Assembly (NCBI RefSeq): GCF_014652315.1
Contig: NZ_BMYO01000007.1
Coordinates: 1-64,000, forward strand
Length of the DNA stretch: 64,000 bases
Direction: 5' to 3'
Source of the DNA: Jeongeupia chitinilytica
GTDB lineage: Bacteria > Pseudomonadota > Gammaproteobacteria > Burkholderiales > Chitinibacteraceae
Shown one piece after another: positions 38,290 to 47,410 of the stretch (positions are counted from its first letter, which is position 1; each line of letters begins with the position of its first letter). A program made the translations under genes and the position numbers. The notes below the pieces were generated by a model. That model searched no databases, was not told the origin of the DNA, and saw nothing but the letters and a program-made list of their open reading frames with translations.

Positions 38290-38316
38290 AAACCCCGGCC
38301 TCGGCCGGGGTTTTTT
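38290..38316. terminator. Terminator between deacetylase and symporter genes
   Basis: aaccccggcc tc ggccggggtt followed by TTTT, with A run on the other side; lies between convergent genes. Confidence 0.9.
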
Positions 38317-38334
38317 GTGTGCGTGGTGCGGCAA

Positions 38335-39732
38335 TCAGCGCTGCGCCAGCGCCGGCTGCAGCACGCCGTTGTCGTCGTCATCCAGCTGGCCGGCGAAGTA
38401 GCGCTTGGTCTCGGAGGCGATCACATGGCGCAGGCAGATCAGGCCGATCAGGTTCGGAATCGCCATCAGGCCGTTGACGATGTCGGCCAGTACCCAGATC
38501 AGGTCCAGATGCAGGAAGGCGCTGCCGACGATGCAGGCAATGAAGACCAGCTTGAACGGGATGATGCCGCGCCGGCCGGCAAGGTACTGCATGCAGCGCT
38601 CGCCGTAGTAGTTCCAGCCGATGATGGTGGTGAAGGCGAAGAACAGCAGGCCGATGGTGACGATCAGGTTGCCCCAGTCCTGCGACAGCCCCTGCTGGAA
38701 GGCGAGGTTGGTCATCCGCGCGCCGCTGGCATCGCCGGACCAGACGCCGGTGACGATCAGCACCAGCCCGGTCATCGTGCAGATGATGATGGTGTCGAAG
38801 AAGGTGCCGGTCATCGAAATCAGCCCCTGCTCGACGCAGGAGTTGCTGCGCGCAGCGGCGGCGGCGATCGGCGCGCTGCCGAGGCCCGACTCGTTCGAGA
38901 ACACGCCGCGGGCAACGCCGCTCTGGATCGCCAGCATCATCGTCGCGCCGAAGAAGCCGCCAACGGCGGCATGGCCGGTGAACGCCGACTGGATCACCAG
39001 CACGATCGCCTGCGGCAGCGCGCTGGCGTTCATCGCCAGCAGTGCCACCGACGCGGTGACGTAGAACACCATCATGAACGGCACGATGGCTTCGGCGACG
39101 CGCGAGATCGACTTGATCCCGCCGAGCGTGATCATCGCCACCAGCACCGCCAGCGTCAGGCAGGTCCACAGCACCGGAACGTCGAAGGTCGAATGCACGG
39201 CTTCCGAAATCGCGTTGACCTGCGCGAAGGTGCCGATGCCGAACAGCGCCACGCCGACGCCGAACAGCGCGAACAGCTTGCCCAGCCACGGCAGGCCTAG
39301 GCCGTGTGTCAGGTAGTACATCGGCCCGCCGGCCATCTGGCCCTTGTCGTCGACCTGGCGGTACTTCACCGCCAGCAGGCATTCGGCGTACTTGGTCGCC
39401 ATGCCGAAGAACGCCGCCATCCACATCCAGAACAGCGCGCCGGGGCCGCCGAGCTTGATCGCGGTGGCGACGCCGACGATGTTGCCGGTGCCGACGGTGG
39501 CCGACAGCGCGGTGCACAGCGCGGCAAAGCTCGACACGTCACCGGGCAGGTGCGGGTTCTTGTCGGCGCGGAACACCAGCCTGAGCGCCAGCGGCAGACG
39601 GAACACCTGCAGCAGGCCCAGCCGGGCAGTCAGGTAGATGCCGGTGCCGACCAGCAGGATCAGCAGTGGCGGGCCCCAGACGAGGTTGTCGATCGTCTGC
39701 AGCAGGTCTTGGACCGGGGGAAATGGGGGCAT
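38335..39732 (-). CDS. Sodium:alanine/glycine symporter (AGCS family)
   Basis: 465 aa, about eleven membrane helices. Family signatures GTGNIVGVATAIKLGGPGALFWMW and FSNESGLGSAPIAAAAA are present (the first given in outline). Imports alanine or glycine with Na+. GGAGA precedes ATG 39732; ATG 39762 is a weaker alternative. A tandem glycine riboswitch lies in its leader, so glycine is the likely substrate and effector. Confidence 0.94.
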   Translation of the reverse strand: MPPFPPVQDLLQTIDNLVWGPPLLILLVGTGIYLTARLGLLQVFRLPLALRLVFRADKNPHLPGDVSSFAALCTALSATVGTGNIVGVATAIKLGGPGALFWMWMAAFFGMATKYAECLLAVKYRQVDDKGQMAGGPMYYLTHGLGLPWLGKLFALFGVGVALFGIGTFAQVNAISEAVHSTFDVPVLWTCLTLAVLVAMITLGGIKSISRVAEAIVPFMMVFYVTASVALLAMNASALPQAIVLVIQSAFTGHAAVGGFFGATMMLAIQSGVARGVFSNESGLGSAPIAAAAARSNSCVEQGLISMTGTFFDTIIICTMTGLVLIVTGVWSGDASGARMTNLAFQQGLSQDWGNLIVTIGLLFFAFTTIIGWNYYGERCMQYLAGRRGIIPFKLVFIACIVGSAFLHLDLIWVLADIVNGLMAIPNLIGLICLRHVIASETKRYFAGQLDDDDNGVLQPALAQR

Positions 39733-39768
39733 GGTTTGTAGGTCTCCGTCAGCATCAAACATCGATCT

Positions 39769-39840
39769 GACAGAGGGGACGGCCAGCCGCACCGGCCCGG
39801 GACGCGGGCAGGCACGGCAAGCGGCCGTCCTTCCTCTGTC
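39769..39840 (-). promoter_or_regulatory. Long alternative stem of the riboswitch expression platform
   Basis: On the RNA (minus) the end of aptamer 2, GACAGAGG (39840-39833) then GGACGGCC (39830-39823), is exactly complementary to GGCCGTCC (39784-39777) and CCTCTGTC (39776-39769). The 16-bp stem, with a 2-base bulge, would consume the 3' strand of the aptamer-2 P1 helix, so the two folds exclude each other. There is no U run after it, so it is not a standard intrinsic terminator. Confidence 0.7.
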
Positions 39841-40036
39841 CTTTTACCTGAGCGTTTCAGCGTTCCTGATGGAACGCCTTTCGCCTTCGGTGCCCGGCCG
39901 GTGCATGCGCGATGCACGCCGGGGCTCTCCAGAGGCTCGTCCAGTCGCAGTCCCTGCCGGGTTTTCCCGGCGCCTGAAAGATTCACTTCTTCGGCGGCCC
40001 GACACCTTGATGTCTTGCTGGGCACTCTCCTGCGAC
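39833..40036 (-). ncRNA. Tandem glycine riboswitch
   Basis: Read on minus: aptamer 1 (40036-39944) is closed by GTCGCAG/CTGCGAC and has GGAGAGTGCC and GCCGCCGAAGAAGTGAATC; aptamer 2 (39935-39833) has CTGGAGAGCCCC, CACCGAAGGCG and the hallmark CTCAGGTAAAAGGACAGAGG. The two-aptamer layout with a short linker is the classic glycine riboswitch. It lies 100 bases before an AGCS symporter, a known target type. Confidence 0.95.
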
Positions 40037-40382
40037 CTTCATCCGAACACGGGGGAAGCTTGCCCGGTCGAATGTAGCAAAACGACGTAGTCATCGGCCA
40101 TCGTGATTTCTCCCAATGTTGATCTGCCGCAATCCGGTGGTGCGGTGTGGTCCGACCGCAAGGGCGAGCTGCATTGGCGGCCCCCGACCTGTTTGCTTAC
40201 ATGGCGAGTGATGCATGAATCCGCTGTAAGGCAGTGTTTTGCTCACTGCTCGACGCATTAGGTAACGCCCGTCGGGTTTGCGCGAATGTTGATTGCTTAA
40301 TTTATGCTGACTCCTATATTTCCAGTCTGTATTTATCAGGTCCTGTCCGTCACGTACGGGCGAGCATGGAAAGGAGCGGAAA
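40037..40382. other. Intergenic region upstream of riboswitch and chemoreceptor
   Basis: 346 bases without a gene. A candidate sigma70 promoter for the chemoreceptor is TTGCTT (40293-40298), 16 bp, TATATT (40315-40320). The minus-strand promoter for the riboswitch transcript must lie around 40045-40110 but is not obvious. No sigma28 flagellar promoter was seen. Confidence 0.4.
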
Positions 40383-42008
40383 ATGCTGTCGAGCGCGACG
40401 ATACGTCACAAGTTGTGGCTGCTGATCCTGCTGGTGGTGGTGGCGGTATCGGCGGCGGCCGGCTGGGCCCTGTTCAACGAGCGCCGGGACCTGCTCGATG
40501 CCCGGCGCACGACCACGCGGCATCTCGTCGATGCCGCCTACTCGGTGCTGGTGCATTACGGCCAGCTGGCCAGCGACGGCAGGCTGGCGCCCGACGTGGC
40601 CAGGCAGGCGGCCGCCGACGCGATCGCCGGCCTGCGTTACGACGGCGGCAATTATGTCGCGCTCTACGACACGCGCTACACCATCGTGCGCCATCCGATG
40701 AAACCGGAGCTGAACGGCAAGGACCAGAGCCAGCTCAAGGACCCGCGCGGCGTGCGCATGGTCGTCGAGCTCGTCGATGCCGCCGTGCGTAATCGCGGCG
40801 AATTCGTCGATTACCAGTGGGCCAAGCCGGGCAGCAAGAAACCGGTCGACAAGGTCAGCACCAGCCGGCTGTATGCCCCCTGGGGCTGGGTCGTGGCGAC
40901 CGGGGTCTACATCGACGACGTCGAGACCGAATTCGGCCGCAAGGCGTGGGCCTGGGGGGGATCAATCGGCATCGGTCTGGCCGTGCTGGTGCTGGTGGCC
41001 TGGCTGATCGCACGCAGCATCAGCGTGCCGCTCGAACGGTTGCGTGACCACATGGGCGAGATTGCCGCTACCGGCAACCTCGCCATCGGCAACCGTCCGA
41101 GCGCCGGCGGCGAGGCCGGCGAGATCGGCGCGGCGTTCTTCTCGCTGATCGACCGCTTCCGCGACATCCTCCGCGAGGTCACGCAGGGTTCGAAGGAAGT
41201 CGCCAGCGAAATTGCCGAGCTGGCCCGCAGCATGAAGGTGATCGAAGACAGCTCGGCCACGCAGAACCGTTCGGCGATGGCGACCGCGGCCACCGTCGAG
41301 GAAATGAGTGCCAGCATCGCCCAGATCAGCAGCCATCTGGGCGAGGTGGCGGGGCTGTCGGATGACGCACAGCAACTGACCCGGCAGGGCCGCGCCGCGG
41401 TCGGACGGGCCACCGGCGAGATGGAGCGCATCGCCGAATCGGTGGGTGAATCGACCCGGCTGGTTCAGACGCTGGGCGAGCGTTCGGGGCAGATTTCGGC
41501 CATCGTCGCCACGATCCACGAAATTGCCGACCAGACCAATCTGCTGGCGCTGAATGCGGCAATCGAAGCCGCCCGCGCCGGCGAGGCCGGCCGTGGTTTT
41601 GCCGTCGTCGCCGACGAGGTCCGCAAGCTGGCCGAGCGGACCAGCCAGGCCACCAAGCAGATCACGACGATGACCGATGCGATCCAGCGTGATACCGGCG
41701 AGGCGGTGGCCGGAATCGAAAGCGTCAGCGGGCTGGCGCTGAGCGGCGTGGCGCTGGTCGGCGAAGCCGGCAGTTCGGTGTCGCGCATCGACGAGCGGAC
41801 GCGCGAGGTTTCGGGCATTCTCGGCGAGATTACCCAGGCGGCCGGCGAGCAGTCGAAAGCGAGCGAGGACATTGCCCGCAACGTCGAGGCGATTTCGCAG
41901 ACCGGCGAGCAGAACGTCCGGGCCATCGGCGAGATCGCCGCCGCGTCGGCGCATCTCGCGGCCACCGCGGCCCGGCTGGACGGCGTGGTCGGGCAGTTCC
42001 GGGTCTAG
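40383..42008 (+). CDS. Methyl-accepting chemotaxis protein
   Basis: 541 aa. N-terminal TM (about 10-28), a periplasmic sCache_2-type ligand domain (about 30-185: DGGNYVALYD, LYAPWGWVVATGVYID), second TM (about 192-212), HAMP, and the cytoplasmic signalling hairpin with ADQTNLLALNAAIEAARAGE. AAAGGAGCGG precedes ATG 40383. It senses an unknown small molecule and controls CheA/CheW. No che genes are adjacent. No C-terminal CheR-tethering pentapeptide is present. Confidence 0.95.
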   Translation: MLSSATIRHKLWLLILLVVVAVSAAAGWALFNERRDLLDARRTTTRHLVDAAYSVLVHYGQLASDGRLAPDVARQAAADAIAGLRYDGGNYVALYDTRYTIVRHPMKPELNGKDQSQLKDPRGVRMVVELVDAAVRNRGEFVDYQWAKPGSKKPVDKVSTSRLYAPWGWVVATGVYIDDVETEFGRKAWAWGGSIGIGLAVLVLVAWLIARSISVPLERLRDHMGEIAATGNLAIGNRPSAGGEAGEIGAAFFSLIDRFRDILREVTQGSKEVASEIAELARSMKVIEDSSATQNRSAMATAATVEEMSASIAQISSHLGEVAGLSDDAQQLTRQGRAAVGRATGEMERIAESVGESTRLVQTLGERSGQISAIVATIHEIADQTNLLALNAAIEAARAGEAGRGFAVVADEVRKLAERTSQATKQITTMTDAIQRDTGEAVAGIESVSGLALSGVALVGEAGSSVSRIDERTREVSGILGEITQAAGEQSKASEDIARNVEAISQTGEQNVRAIGEIAAASAHLAATAARLDGVVGQFRV

Positions 42009-42145
42009 CGTCGGGGCGCTCGGGGAGGCGTCCGCTTCGGGCGGCTTCCGGCGGAAAGGCCGGAAAACCGACGCCGGGACGTGCGGCCGGCAGGGTGGTG
42101 GCGGGGCTGTGCTAGAATCGCAAGCCCTTGAAGGAAAACCGCTTT

Positions 42146-44143
42146 ATGCTCGACAAGCTCAACGACCCGCAACGCGAAGCCGTCAAATACCTCGGCGGGC
42201 CGTGCCTCGTGCTCGCGGGCGCCGGATCGGGCAAGACGCGGGTGATCACGCAGAAGATCGCCTACCTGATCGGTCAGGCCGGCATGGACGCGCGCAACAT
42301 CGCGGCGATCACCTTCACCAACAAGGCGGCGCGCGAAATGCAGGAGCGTGTCGGTGCGCTGATGGACGCGAACCGGCTCAAGGGGCTGACGGTGTCGACC
42401 TTCCACAGCCTCGGCATGCGCATCCTGCGCGAGGAAGCGCGCCACCTCGGCTACAAGCCGCAGTTCTCGATTCTGGATTCGGCCGATGCCAGCAAGATCA
42501 TTTCCGACCTGCTGACGACGACCGACAAGCAGCTGATCCGCTCGACGGTCAGCCAGATATCCCTGCTGAAGAACGACCGGATTTCACCCGATACCGCGCT
42601 GGTGCGTGCGAACTCGGACGGTGAAATGCATCTGGCCAAGCTCTACCGGGCCTATCAGGACACGCTGCAGGCGTATCAGGCGGTCGACTTCGACGACCTG
42701 ATCCGTCTGCCGGTCGACCTGTTCGAAGGCAACGAGGAGGTGCTGACCAAGTGGCAGCACCGCTTGCGCTACCTGCTGATCGACGAGTGCCAGGACACCA
42801 ACACCACGCAGTACGATATGGTGAAGCAGCTGACCGGGATCACCGGCCACTTCACCGCGGTCGGCGACGACGACCAGTCGATCTACGCGTGGCGCGGTGC
42901 CAATATGGAAAACCTGCGGCTGCTGAGCACCGACTTTCCCAAGCTCAAGGTGATCAAGCTGGAGCAGAACTACCGCTCGGTCGCACGCATCCTGCGCTGC
43001 GCGAATGCGGTGATTGCCAACAATCCGAAGCTGTTCGAAAAGACGCTGTGGTCCGACCTCGGCATCGGCGATCCGGTGCAGGTGATCGAGGCCAGGAACG
43101 ACGAGCACGAGGCCGAACTCGTGGCGATGAAGCTGCTGGCGCACAAGTTCGAGGCCGGCACCGGCTTCAAGGATTACGCGATCCTCTATCGCGGCAATCA
43201 TCAGGCGCGCATCGTCGAAACCCAGCTGCGCATGCACAAGATTCCGTACACGATCTCCGGCGGCCAGTCGTTCTTCGACAAGGCCGAGATCAAGGACGTG
43301 CTGTCCTATCTGCGGCTGATCGCCAACGAGGATGACGATCCGGCGTTCATCCGCGCGGTGACGACACCGAAGCGCGGTGTCGGCAACGTCACGCTGGAAA
43401 AACTGGGCGCCTATGCGGCCGAACGGCACATCTCGCTGTTTGCCGCCGTCTACGAAGAAGGCTTCGTCTGGCAGGTACAGGCGACACAGTACGAACCGCT
43501 GAAGCAGTTCTGCGACTTCATCGGCCGGATGCAGTTCGAGGCGCCGCGCGCGCCGGCGGGCGAATTGCTGAAGCAGTTGCTCGATGCAATCGATTTCGAG
43601 ACCTGGCTGTACGACAGCGACGAGCCGAAGCCGGCCGAGACCAAGTGGAAAACGGTGCTCGAACTCGTCGACTGGGTCGCCAAGCAGGGCGAGAACAACG
43701 GCAAGAACCTGATCGAGATCAGCCAGACGATCGCGCTGATCACGATGCTGCAGGGCCGGGACGAGGACGAGGTCGACGCGGTGAAGATGTCGACCCTGCA
43801 CGCGAGCAAGGGGCTCGAGTATCCGCACGTGTTCCTCGTCGGCTGCGAGGAGGACATCCTGCCGCACCAGAATTCGATCGAGTCGAACATGGTCGAGGAG
43901 GAGCGGCGGCTGATGTACGTCGGCATTACGCGGGCGCAGCGCAGCCTGACGATCAGCTATTGCGGCAAACGCCGCCGTGGCGGCGAGTGGCAGATTGTCC
44001 AGCCCAGCCGCTTCCTGCGCGAGCTGCCCGGCGACGACGTGCGCTTCTCCGGACGGCTGGCCGGCGACAAGGCCGAGGGCGCAATCAGCAAGCAGGAAGG
44101 CCGGGCGATGCTGGCGGGCATGCTGGCCAAGCTCGGCGGCTGA
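42146..44143 (+). CDS. rep: ATP-dependent DNA helicase Rep
   Basis: 665 aa superfamily 1A 3'-5' helicase, similar in length to E. coli Rep (673 aa). Walker A AGAGSGKTRV, motif Ia TFTNKAAREM, DECQDTN (motif II), GDDDQSIYAWRGA (motif III), QNYRS (IV), STLHASKGLEYPHVF (V) and YVGITRAQ (VI) are all in order. AAGGA precedes ATG 42146; a TTG at 42128 is possible. Supports replication fork progress through bound protein. Confidence 0.95.
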   Translation: MLDKLNDPQREAVKYLGGPCLVLAGAGSGKTRVITQKIAYLIGQAGMDARNIAAITFTNKAAREMQERVGALMDANRLKGLTVSTFHSLGMRILREEARHLGYKPQFSILDSADASKIISDLLTTTDKQLIRSTVSQISLLKNDRISPDTALVRANSDGEMHLAKLYRAYQDTLQAYQAVDFDDLIRLPVDLFEGNEEVLTKWQHRLRYLLIDECQDTNTTQYDMVKQLTGITGHFTAVGDDDQSIYAWRGANMENLRLLSTDFPKLKVIKLEQNYRSVARILRCANAVIANNPKLFEKTLWSDLGIGDPVQVIEARNDEHEAELVAMKLLAHKFEAGTGFKDYAILYRGNHQARIVETQLRMHKIPYTISGGQSFFDKAEIKDVLSYLRLIANEDDDPAFIRAVTTPKRGVGNVTLEKLGAYAAERHISLFAAVYEEGFVWQVQATQYEPLKQFCDFIGRMQFEAPRAPAGELLKQLLDAIDFETWLYDSDEPKPAETKWKTVLELVDWVAKQGENNGKNLIEISQTIALITMLQGRDEDEVDAVKMSTLHASKGLEYPHVFLVGCEEDILPHQNSIESNMVEEERRLMYVGITRAQRSLTISYCGKRRRGGEWQIVQPSRFLRELPGDDVRFSGRLAGDKAEGAISKQEGRAMLAGMLAKLGG

Positions 44144-44214
44144 GCAAGAACCGGCTGGCGTACGGCCGGCCGTGCGGTAAGCTGGCGGCTTCCATAGCGC
44201 TGCGGAGCCGCCCG

Positions 44215-44772
44215 ATGTCCGAACTCGACAAACTGCTCGCCGGCGAGCCTTTCGATTTTGCCGCGCCCGAAATGGTCGCGATGCGCAAGAACGCCGAACG
44301 GCTGCTGAGGCAGATCGCGCAGAGCGATTCGTCCGGACACGATCCGCTGTGGCGCGAGCTGTTCGGTACGCTGGGCGAGGGCAGCTGGGTCCGGGCGCCG
44401 CTGTTCTGCGAGTACGGCAAGTCGATCCGCATCGGCGCGCACTCCTTCCTCAACGCCGGCGTGACCTTTCTCGACGGCACGGCGATCACCATCGGCAACA
44501 ACGTGCTGGTCGGACCGAACGTGCAGTTTTACGGCGCCAGTCACCCGATCGACCACATCGCGCGGCGCGACTGGGTTGCCCGCTGGAAGCCGATCACCGT
44601 CGAAGATGACGCGTGGATCGGTGGTAATGCCGTCATCTGCCAGGGCGTGACCATCGGTGCACGGGCCATCGTCGGTGCCGGCGCCGTCGTGCTCAGGGAC
44701 GTGCCGCCGGACACCATCGTCGGCGGCAATCCGGCGCGGATCATCCGCCACATCGATACCGAAAAGGAGTGA
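44215..44772 (+). CDS. Sugar O-acetyltransferase (Maa/LacA type)
   Basis: 185 aa left-handed beta-helix acetyltransferase of the maltose/galactoside O-acetyltransferase group. The N-terminal mac domain (MSELDKLLAGEPFD), the catalytic His in GASHPIDH, and hexapeptide repeats (IGGNAVICQGVTIGARAIVGAGAVV, outline) with GGNPARIIR at the end are visible. Acetyl-CoA donor; acceptor sugar unknown. Lies 71 bp after rep. Confidence 0.92.
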   Translation: MSELDKLLAGEPFDFAAPEMVAMRKNAERLLRQIAQSDSSGHDPLWRELFGTLGEGSWVRAPLFCEYGKSIRIGAHSFLNAGVTFLDGTAITIGNNVLVGPNVQFYGASHPIDHIARRDWVARWKPITVEDDAWIGGNAVICQGVTIGARAIVGAGAVVLRDVPPDTIVGGNPARIIRHIDTEKE

Positions 44773-44825
44773 GTCCGCTGCCGCCGGGCACATTTCCATC
44801 GGGCATAGAATCAAAAGTATTTGGT

Positions 44826-44854
44826 TTGTAATGTCCGGTAACAAAGTGTTATAA
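44826..44854 (+). promoter_or_regulatory. Promoter of the osmoprotectant transporter operon
   Basis: TTGTAA (44826-44831), a 17-bp spacer and TTATAA (44849-44854) form a good sigma70 promoter in an AT-rich patch. Transcription would begin near 44861, giving a leader of about 187 nt. Confidence 0.65.
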
Positions 44855-44873
44855 ACATAAGCCTCTGTCAGAC

Positions 44874-45005
44874 GGCGCTCCGGCGCCACTCAATCTGGCG
44901 GCCGTTTTGCGGCTGCCGCCGCGCCCCCGGGCGCATCGCGTCCGGCGTCGCCGGACTCTCTCGTAAGGCAGCTCTCTGGTTGTCGCGATCATTACAGCGG
45001 ATCGC
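44874..45005 (+). ncRNA. Structured 5' leader of the osmoprotectant operon (candidate cis-regulatory RNA)
   Basis: Five consecutive hairpins can be drawn: 44874-44887 (GGCGC/GCGCC), 44897-44917 (8 bp with one G-T), 44921-44934 (GCGCC/GGCGC), 44940-44956 (GTCCGGC/GCCGGAC) and 44985-45005 (GCGATC/GATCGC). The last competes with an ACAGC/GCTGT pairing (44994-45008). I do not recognise a known riboswitch class. The ribosome site AGGAGG follows about 30 bases later. Confidence 0.45.
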
Positions 45006-45047
45006 TGTCGGCGCTTGCGTCGTCGTGCTTTCCGCCAAGGAGGACGC

Positions 45048-45764
45048 ATGAACAATAGAGCGTTTATCAAGCGCATCGGTATCGGGCTCGTACTCGCCGC
45101 CGCGGTCATCGCCGCGCTGGTCTATGGCATTGGCCCCGCCCAGCTCTCGCATTACCGGGAAGACCTCGTCTACCTCGGCCTGCAGCATCTCCATCTCGTG
45201 TTCGTCTCGATGGCGCTGGCCCTCGTCGTCGGCCTGCCCAGCGGCGTGCTGCTGAGCCGGCCGTGGGCAAAGCGTTATGCCGAACACGGCATGCAGGTGT
45301 TCAACATCGGCAACACGCTGCCGCCCATGGCGGTGCTGGCGCTGGCGATGGTCGTCGTCGGCATCGGCGACAAGCCGGCCATCGTGGCGCTGTTCCTCGC
45401 GTCCCTGTTGCCCATCGTCCGCAATACCTATGCCGGCCTGTCCGGCTTGTCGCCGACGCTGATCGAGGCCGCCGACGCCATCGGCATGACGCCGCGGCAA
45501 CGGCTGTGGCGGGTCGAACTGCCCAATGCGCTGCCGGTGATCCTGTCCGGCGTGCGCATTGCGCTGGCGATCAATGTCGGCACCGCGCCGCTGGCCTTCC
45601 TGATCGGTGCCAGCAGCTACGGCGAGCTGATCTTCCCGGGCATCTACCTGAACAATCACACCGCGCTGCTGCTCGGTGCCGTCGGGACCGCCGCGATCGC
45701 GCTGGTACTCGACCTGCTGGTCGCCAGCCTCGGCAAGTTCATGAGCCCGCGCGGCGTCGCCTGA
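45048..45764 (+). CDS. Osmoprotectant (glycine betaine/choline) ABC transporter permease
   Basis: 238 aa, about six membrane helices with the EAA-like loop ADAIGMTPRQRLWRVELPNALP typical of OpuC/YehW-type permeases (outline of the motif at about 141-162). AAGGAGG precedes ATG 45048. First gene of a four-gene operon encoding two permeases, a binding protein and an ATPase. Imports compatible solutes at high osmolarity; exact substrate is inferred. Confidence 0.92.
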   Translation: MNNRAFIKRIGIGLVLAAAVIAALVYGIGPAQLSHYREDLVYLGLQHLHLVFVSMALALVVGLPSGVLLSRPWAKRYAEHGMQVFNIGNTLPPMAVLALAMVVVGIGDKPAIVALFLASLLPIVRNTYAGLSGLSPTLIEAADAIGMTPRQRLWRVELPNALPVILSGVRIALAINVGTAPLAFLIGASSYGELIFPGIYLNNHTALLLGAVGTAAIALVLDLLVASLGKFMSPRGVA

Positions 45765-45837
45765 CGACCGCTTTACCCCCTGTATCCCGCTGCCCGGCTC
45801 GTGCCGGGCGGTCGGGACCCCGCATGGAGGACGCACC

Positions 45838-46746
45838 ATGACGATACTTTCGTCTCTTTCCAAACGCATGGCGCTGTGTGCCGCCGCGCTCGTACTGGCC
45901 GCACCTGCGCTGGCCGCCAATCTGGTGATCGGCAGCAAGAACTTCACCGAGCAGCACATCCTGTCGTCGCTGACCGCGCAATACCTCGGCAGCAAGGGCT
46001 ATCAGGTCGAGCAGAAGACCGATCTGGCGACCATCATCCAGCGCAACGCACTCGAGAACCGGCAGCTCGATCTGGTCTGGGACTACACCGGTACCGCGCT
46101 GATCATCTACAACCACATCACCGAACGGATGAGCGACGCCGACGCCTATGCAACGGTCAAGCGCATCGACGAAGCCAAGGGCCTGACGTGGCTGGACCCG
46201 GCGCCGCTGAACAATACCTATGCGCTGGCGATGAAGCGCGAGCGCGCCGAAGCGGAAGGCATCCGCAGCGTGTCCGATCTGGTCGCGAAGATGGACGCCG
46301 CCAAGTCCGGCAAGCCGTGGCAACTCGGTTTCGACATGGAATTCGCCGGCCGCTCCGACGGCCTCAAGCCGATGCAGGCGCTGTACAAGCTCGAGCTGAA
46401 CCGGCCGCAGATCCGCCAGATGGATCCGGGCCTTGTCTACAACGCGATCCGTGACGGCTTTGTCGATGCCGGCCTCGTCTACACCACCGACGGCCGGGTC
46501 AAGGGCTTCGATCTCGTGGTGCTCGACGACGACCTGCACTACTTCCCGAGCTACGCCGCGACGCCGGTCGTGCGTGCCGAGGTGCTGGCGCAGAACCCGG
46601 GGCTGGCCGCGGACCTGAACACGCTCGCGGCACTGCTCGACAACGACACCATGTCGGCGCTGAACGCCAGGGTCGACATCGAGCACCGCCCGGTCGACGA
46701 CGTGGCGCGCGAATTCCTGCGCCAGCACGGCCTGATCGGAGGTTGA
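45838..46746 (+). CDS. Osmoprotectant ABC transporter substrate-binding protein
   Basis: 302 aa with signal peptide (about 1-26, ending ALA). The mature start NLVIGSKNFTEQHIL and the WDYTGTALI and AGLVYTTDGRVKGFDL motifs are typical of OpuCC/OsmF/ProX-like quaternary-amine binders. Periplasmic. GGAGG precedes ATG 45838. Between the two permease genes. Confidence 0.94.
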   Translation: MTILSSLSKRMALCAAALVLAAPALAANLVIGSKNFTEQHILSSLTAQYLGSKGYQVEQKTDLATIIQRNALENRQLDLVWDYTGTALIIYNHITERMSDADAYATVKRIDEAKGLTWLDPAPLNNTYALAMKRERAEAEGIRSVSDLVAKMDAAKSGKPWQLGFDMEFAGRSDGLKPMQALYKLELNRPQIRQMDPGLVYNAIRDGFVDAGLVYTTDGRVKGFDLVVLDDDLHYFPSYAATPVVRAEVLAQNPGLAADLNTLAALLDNDTMSALNARVDIEHRPVDDVAREFLRQHGLIGG

Positions 46747-46750
46747 GCGC

Positions 46751-47410
46751 ATGGAGACACTGAACCAGACGCTGGCCTACATCTGGCACAACCTGCCCTT
46801 CATCCTCGGGCTGACACAGCAGCATCTGACGCTGGTCGGCATCGCCGTCGGTCTGGCGGTGCTGATCGGCGTGCCGCTCGGCGTGCTGATCGTCCGCTTC
46901 AAGCCGCTGGCCGGCATCGTGCTGGGCCTCGCGACCGTGGTGCTGACGATTCCGGCAATCGCGCTGTTCGGGCTGATGATCCCGCTGTTCTCGCTGATCG
47001 GGCAGGGCATCGGCGCCGTACCGGCGATTACCGCCGCTTTCCTCTATTCGCTGTTGCCGATCGTGCGCAACACGCACACCGCACTGACGACGCTCGACGC
47101 CGGCGTGCGCGAGGCCGGTCGCGGCATCGGCCTGACCTTCTGGCAGCGGCTCAAGTGGGTCGAGCTGCCACTGGCGGTGCCGCTGATTTTCGGCGGCATC
47201 CGTACCGCCGTCGTTCTCAATATCGGCGTGATGGCGATTGCCGCCATCGTCGGCGCCGGCGGGCTCGGCACGCTGATCCTGCACGGCATCAGCCAGAGCG
47301 ACATCCGCAAGCTGATTGCCGGCGCCGTCGTGGTGAGCGTGCTCGCCGTCGCGATGGACTGGTTGCTGCTTCGACTGCAGCGCGTACTCACTCCCAAAGG
47401 AATCCGCTGA
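46751..47410 (+). CDS. Osmoprotectant ABC transporter permease
   Basis: 219 aa, about six helices. GRGIGLTFWQRLKWVELPLA is the ABC-coupling loop; GAGGLGTLILHGI follows. Paralogue of the permease at 45048. Its stop overlaps the ATPase start by one base. Confidence 0.94.
   Translation: METLNQTLAYIWHNLPFILGLTQQHLTLVGIAVGLAVLIGVPLGVLIVRFKPLAGIVLGLATVVLTIPAIALFGLMIPLFSLIGQGIGAVPAITAAFLYSLLPIVRNTHTALTTLDAGVREAGRGIGLTFWQRLKWVELPLAVPLIFGGIRTAVVLNIGVMAIAAIVGAGGLGTLILHGISQSDIRKLIAGAVVVSVLAVAMDWLLLRLQRVLTPKGIR

Noticed and set aside
39769..39840. Intrinsic terminator within the glycine riboswitch leader
   Set aside because: The stem is strong but no U run follows on the transcript strand, so it was listed as a competing structure instead.
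44874..45005. Known guanidine (ykkC) or SAM riboswitch before the osmoprotectant operon
   Set aside because: The conserved core sequences of those classes are not present; only generic hairpins can be drawn.
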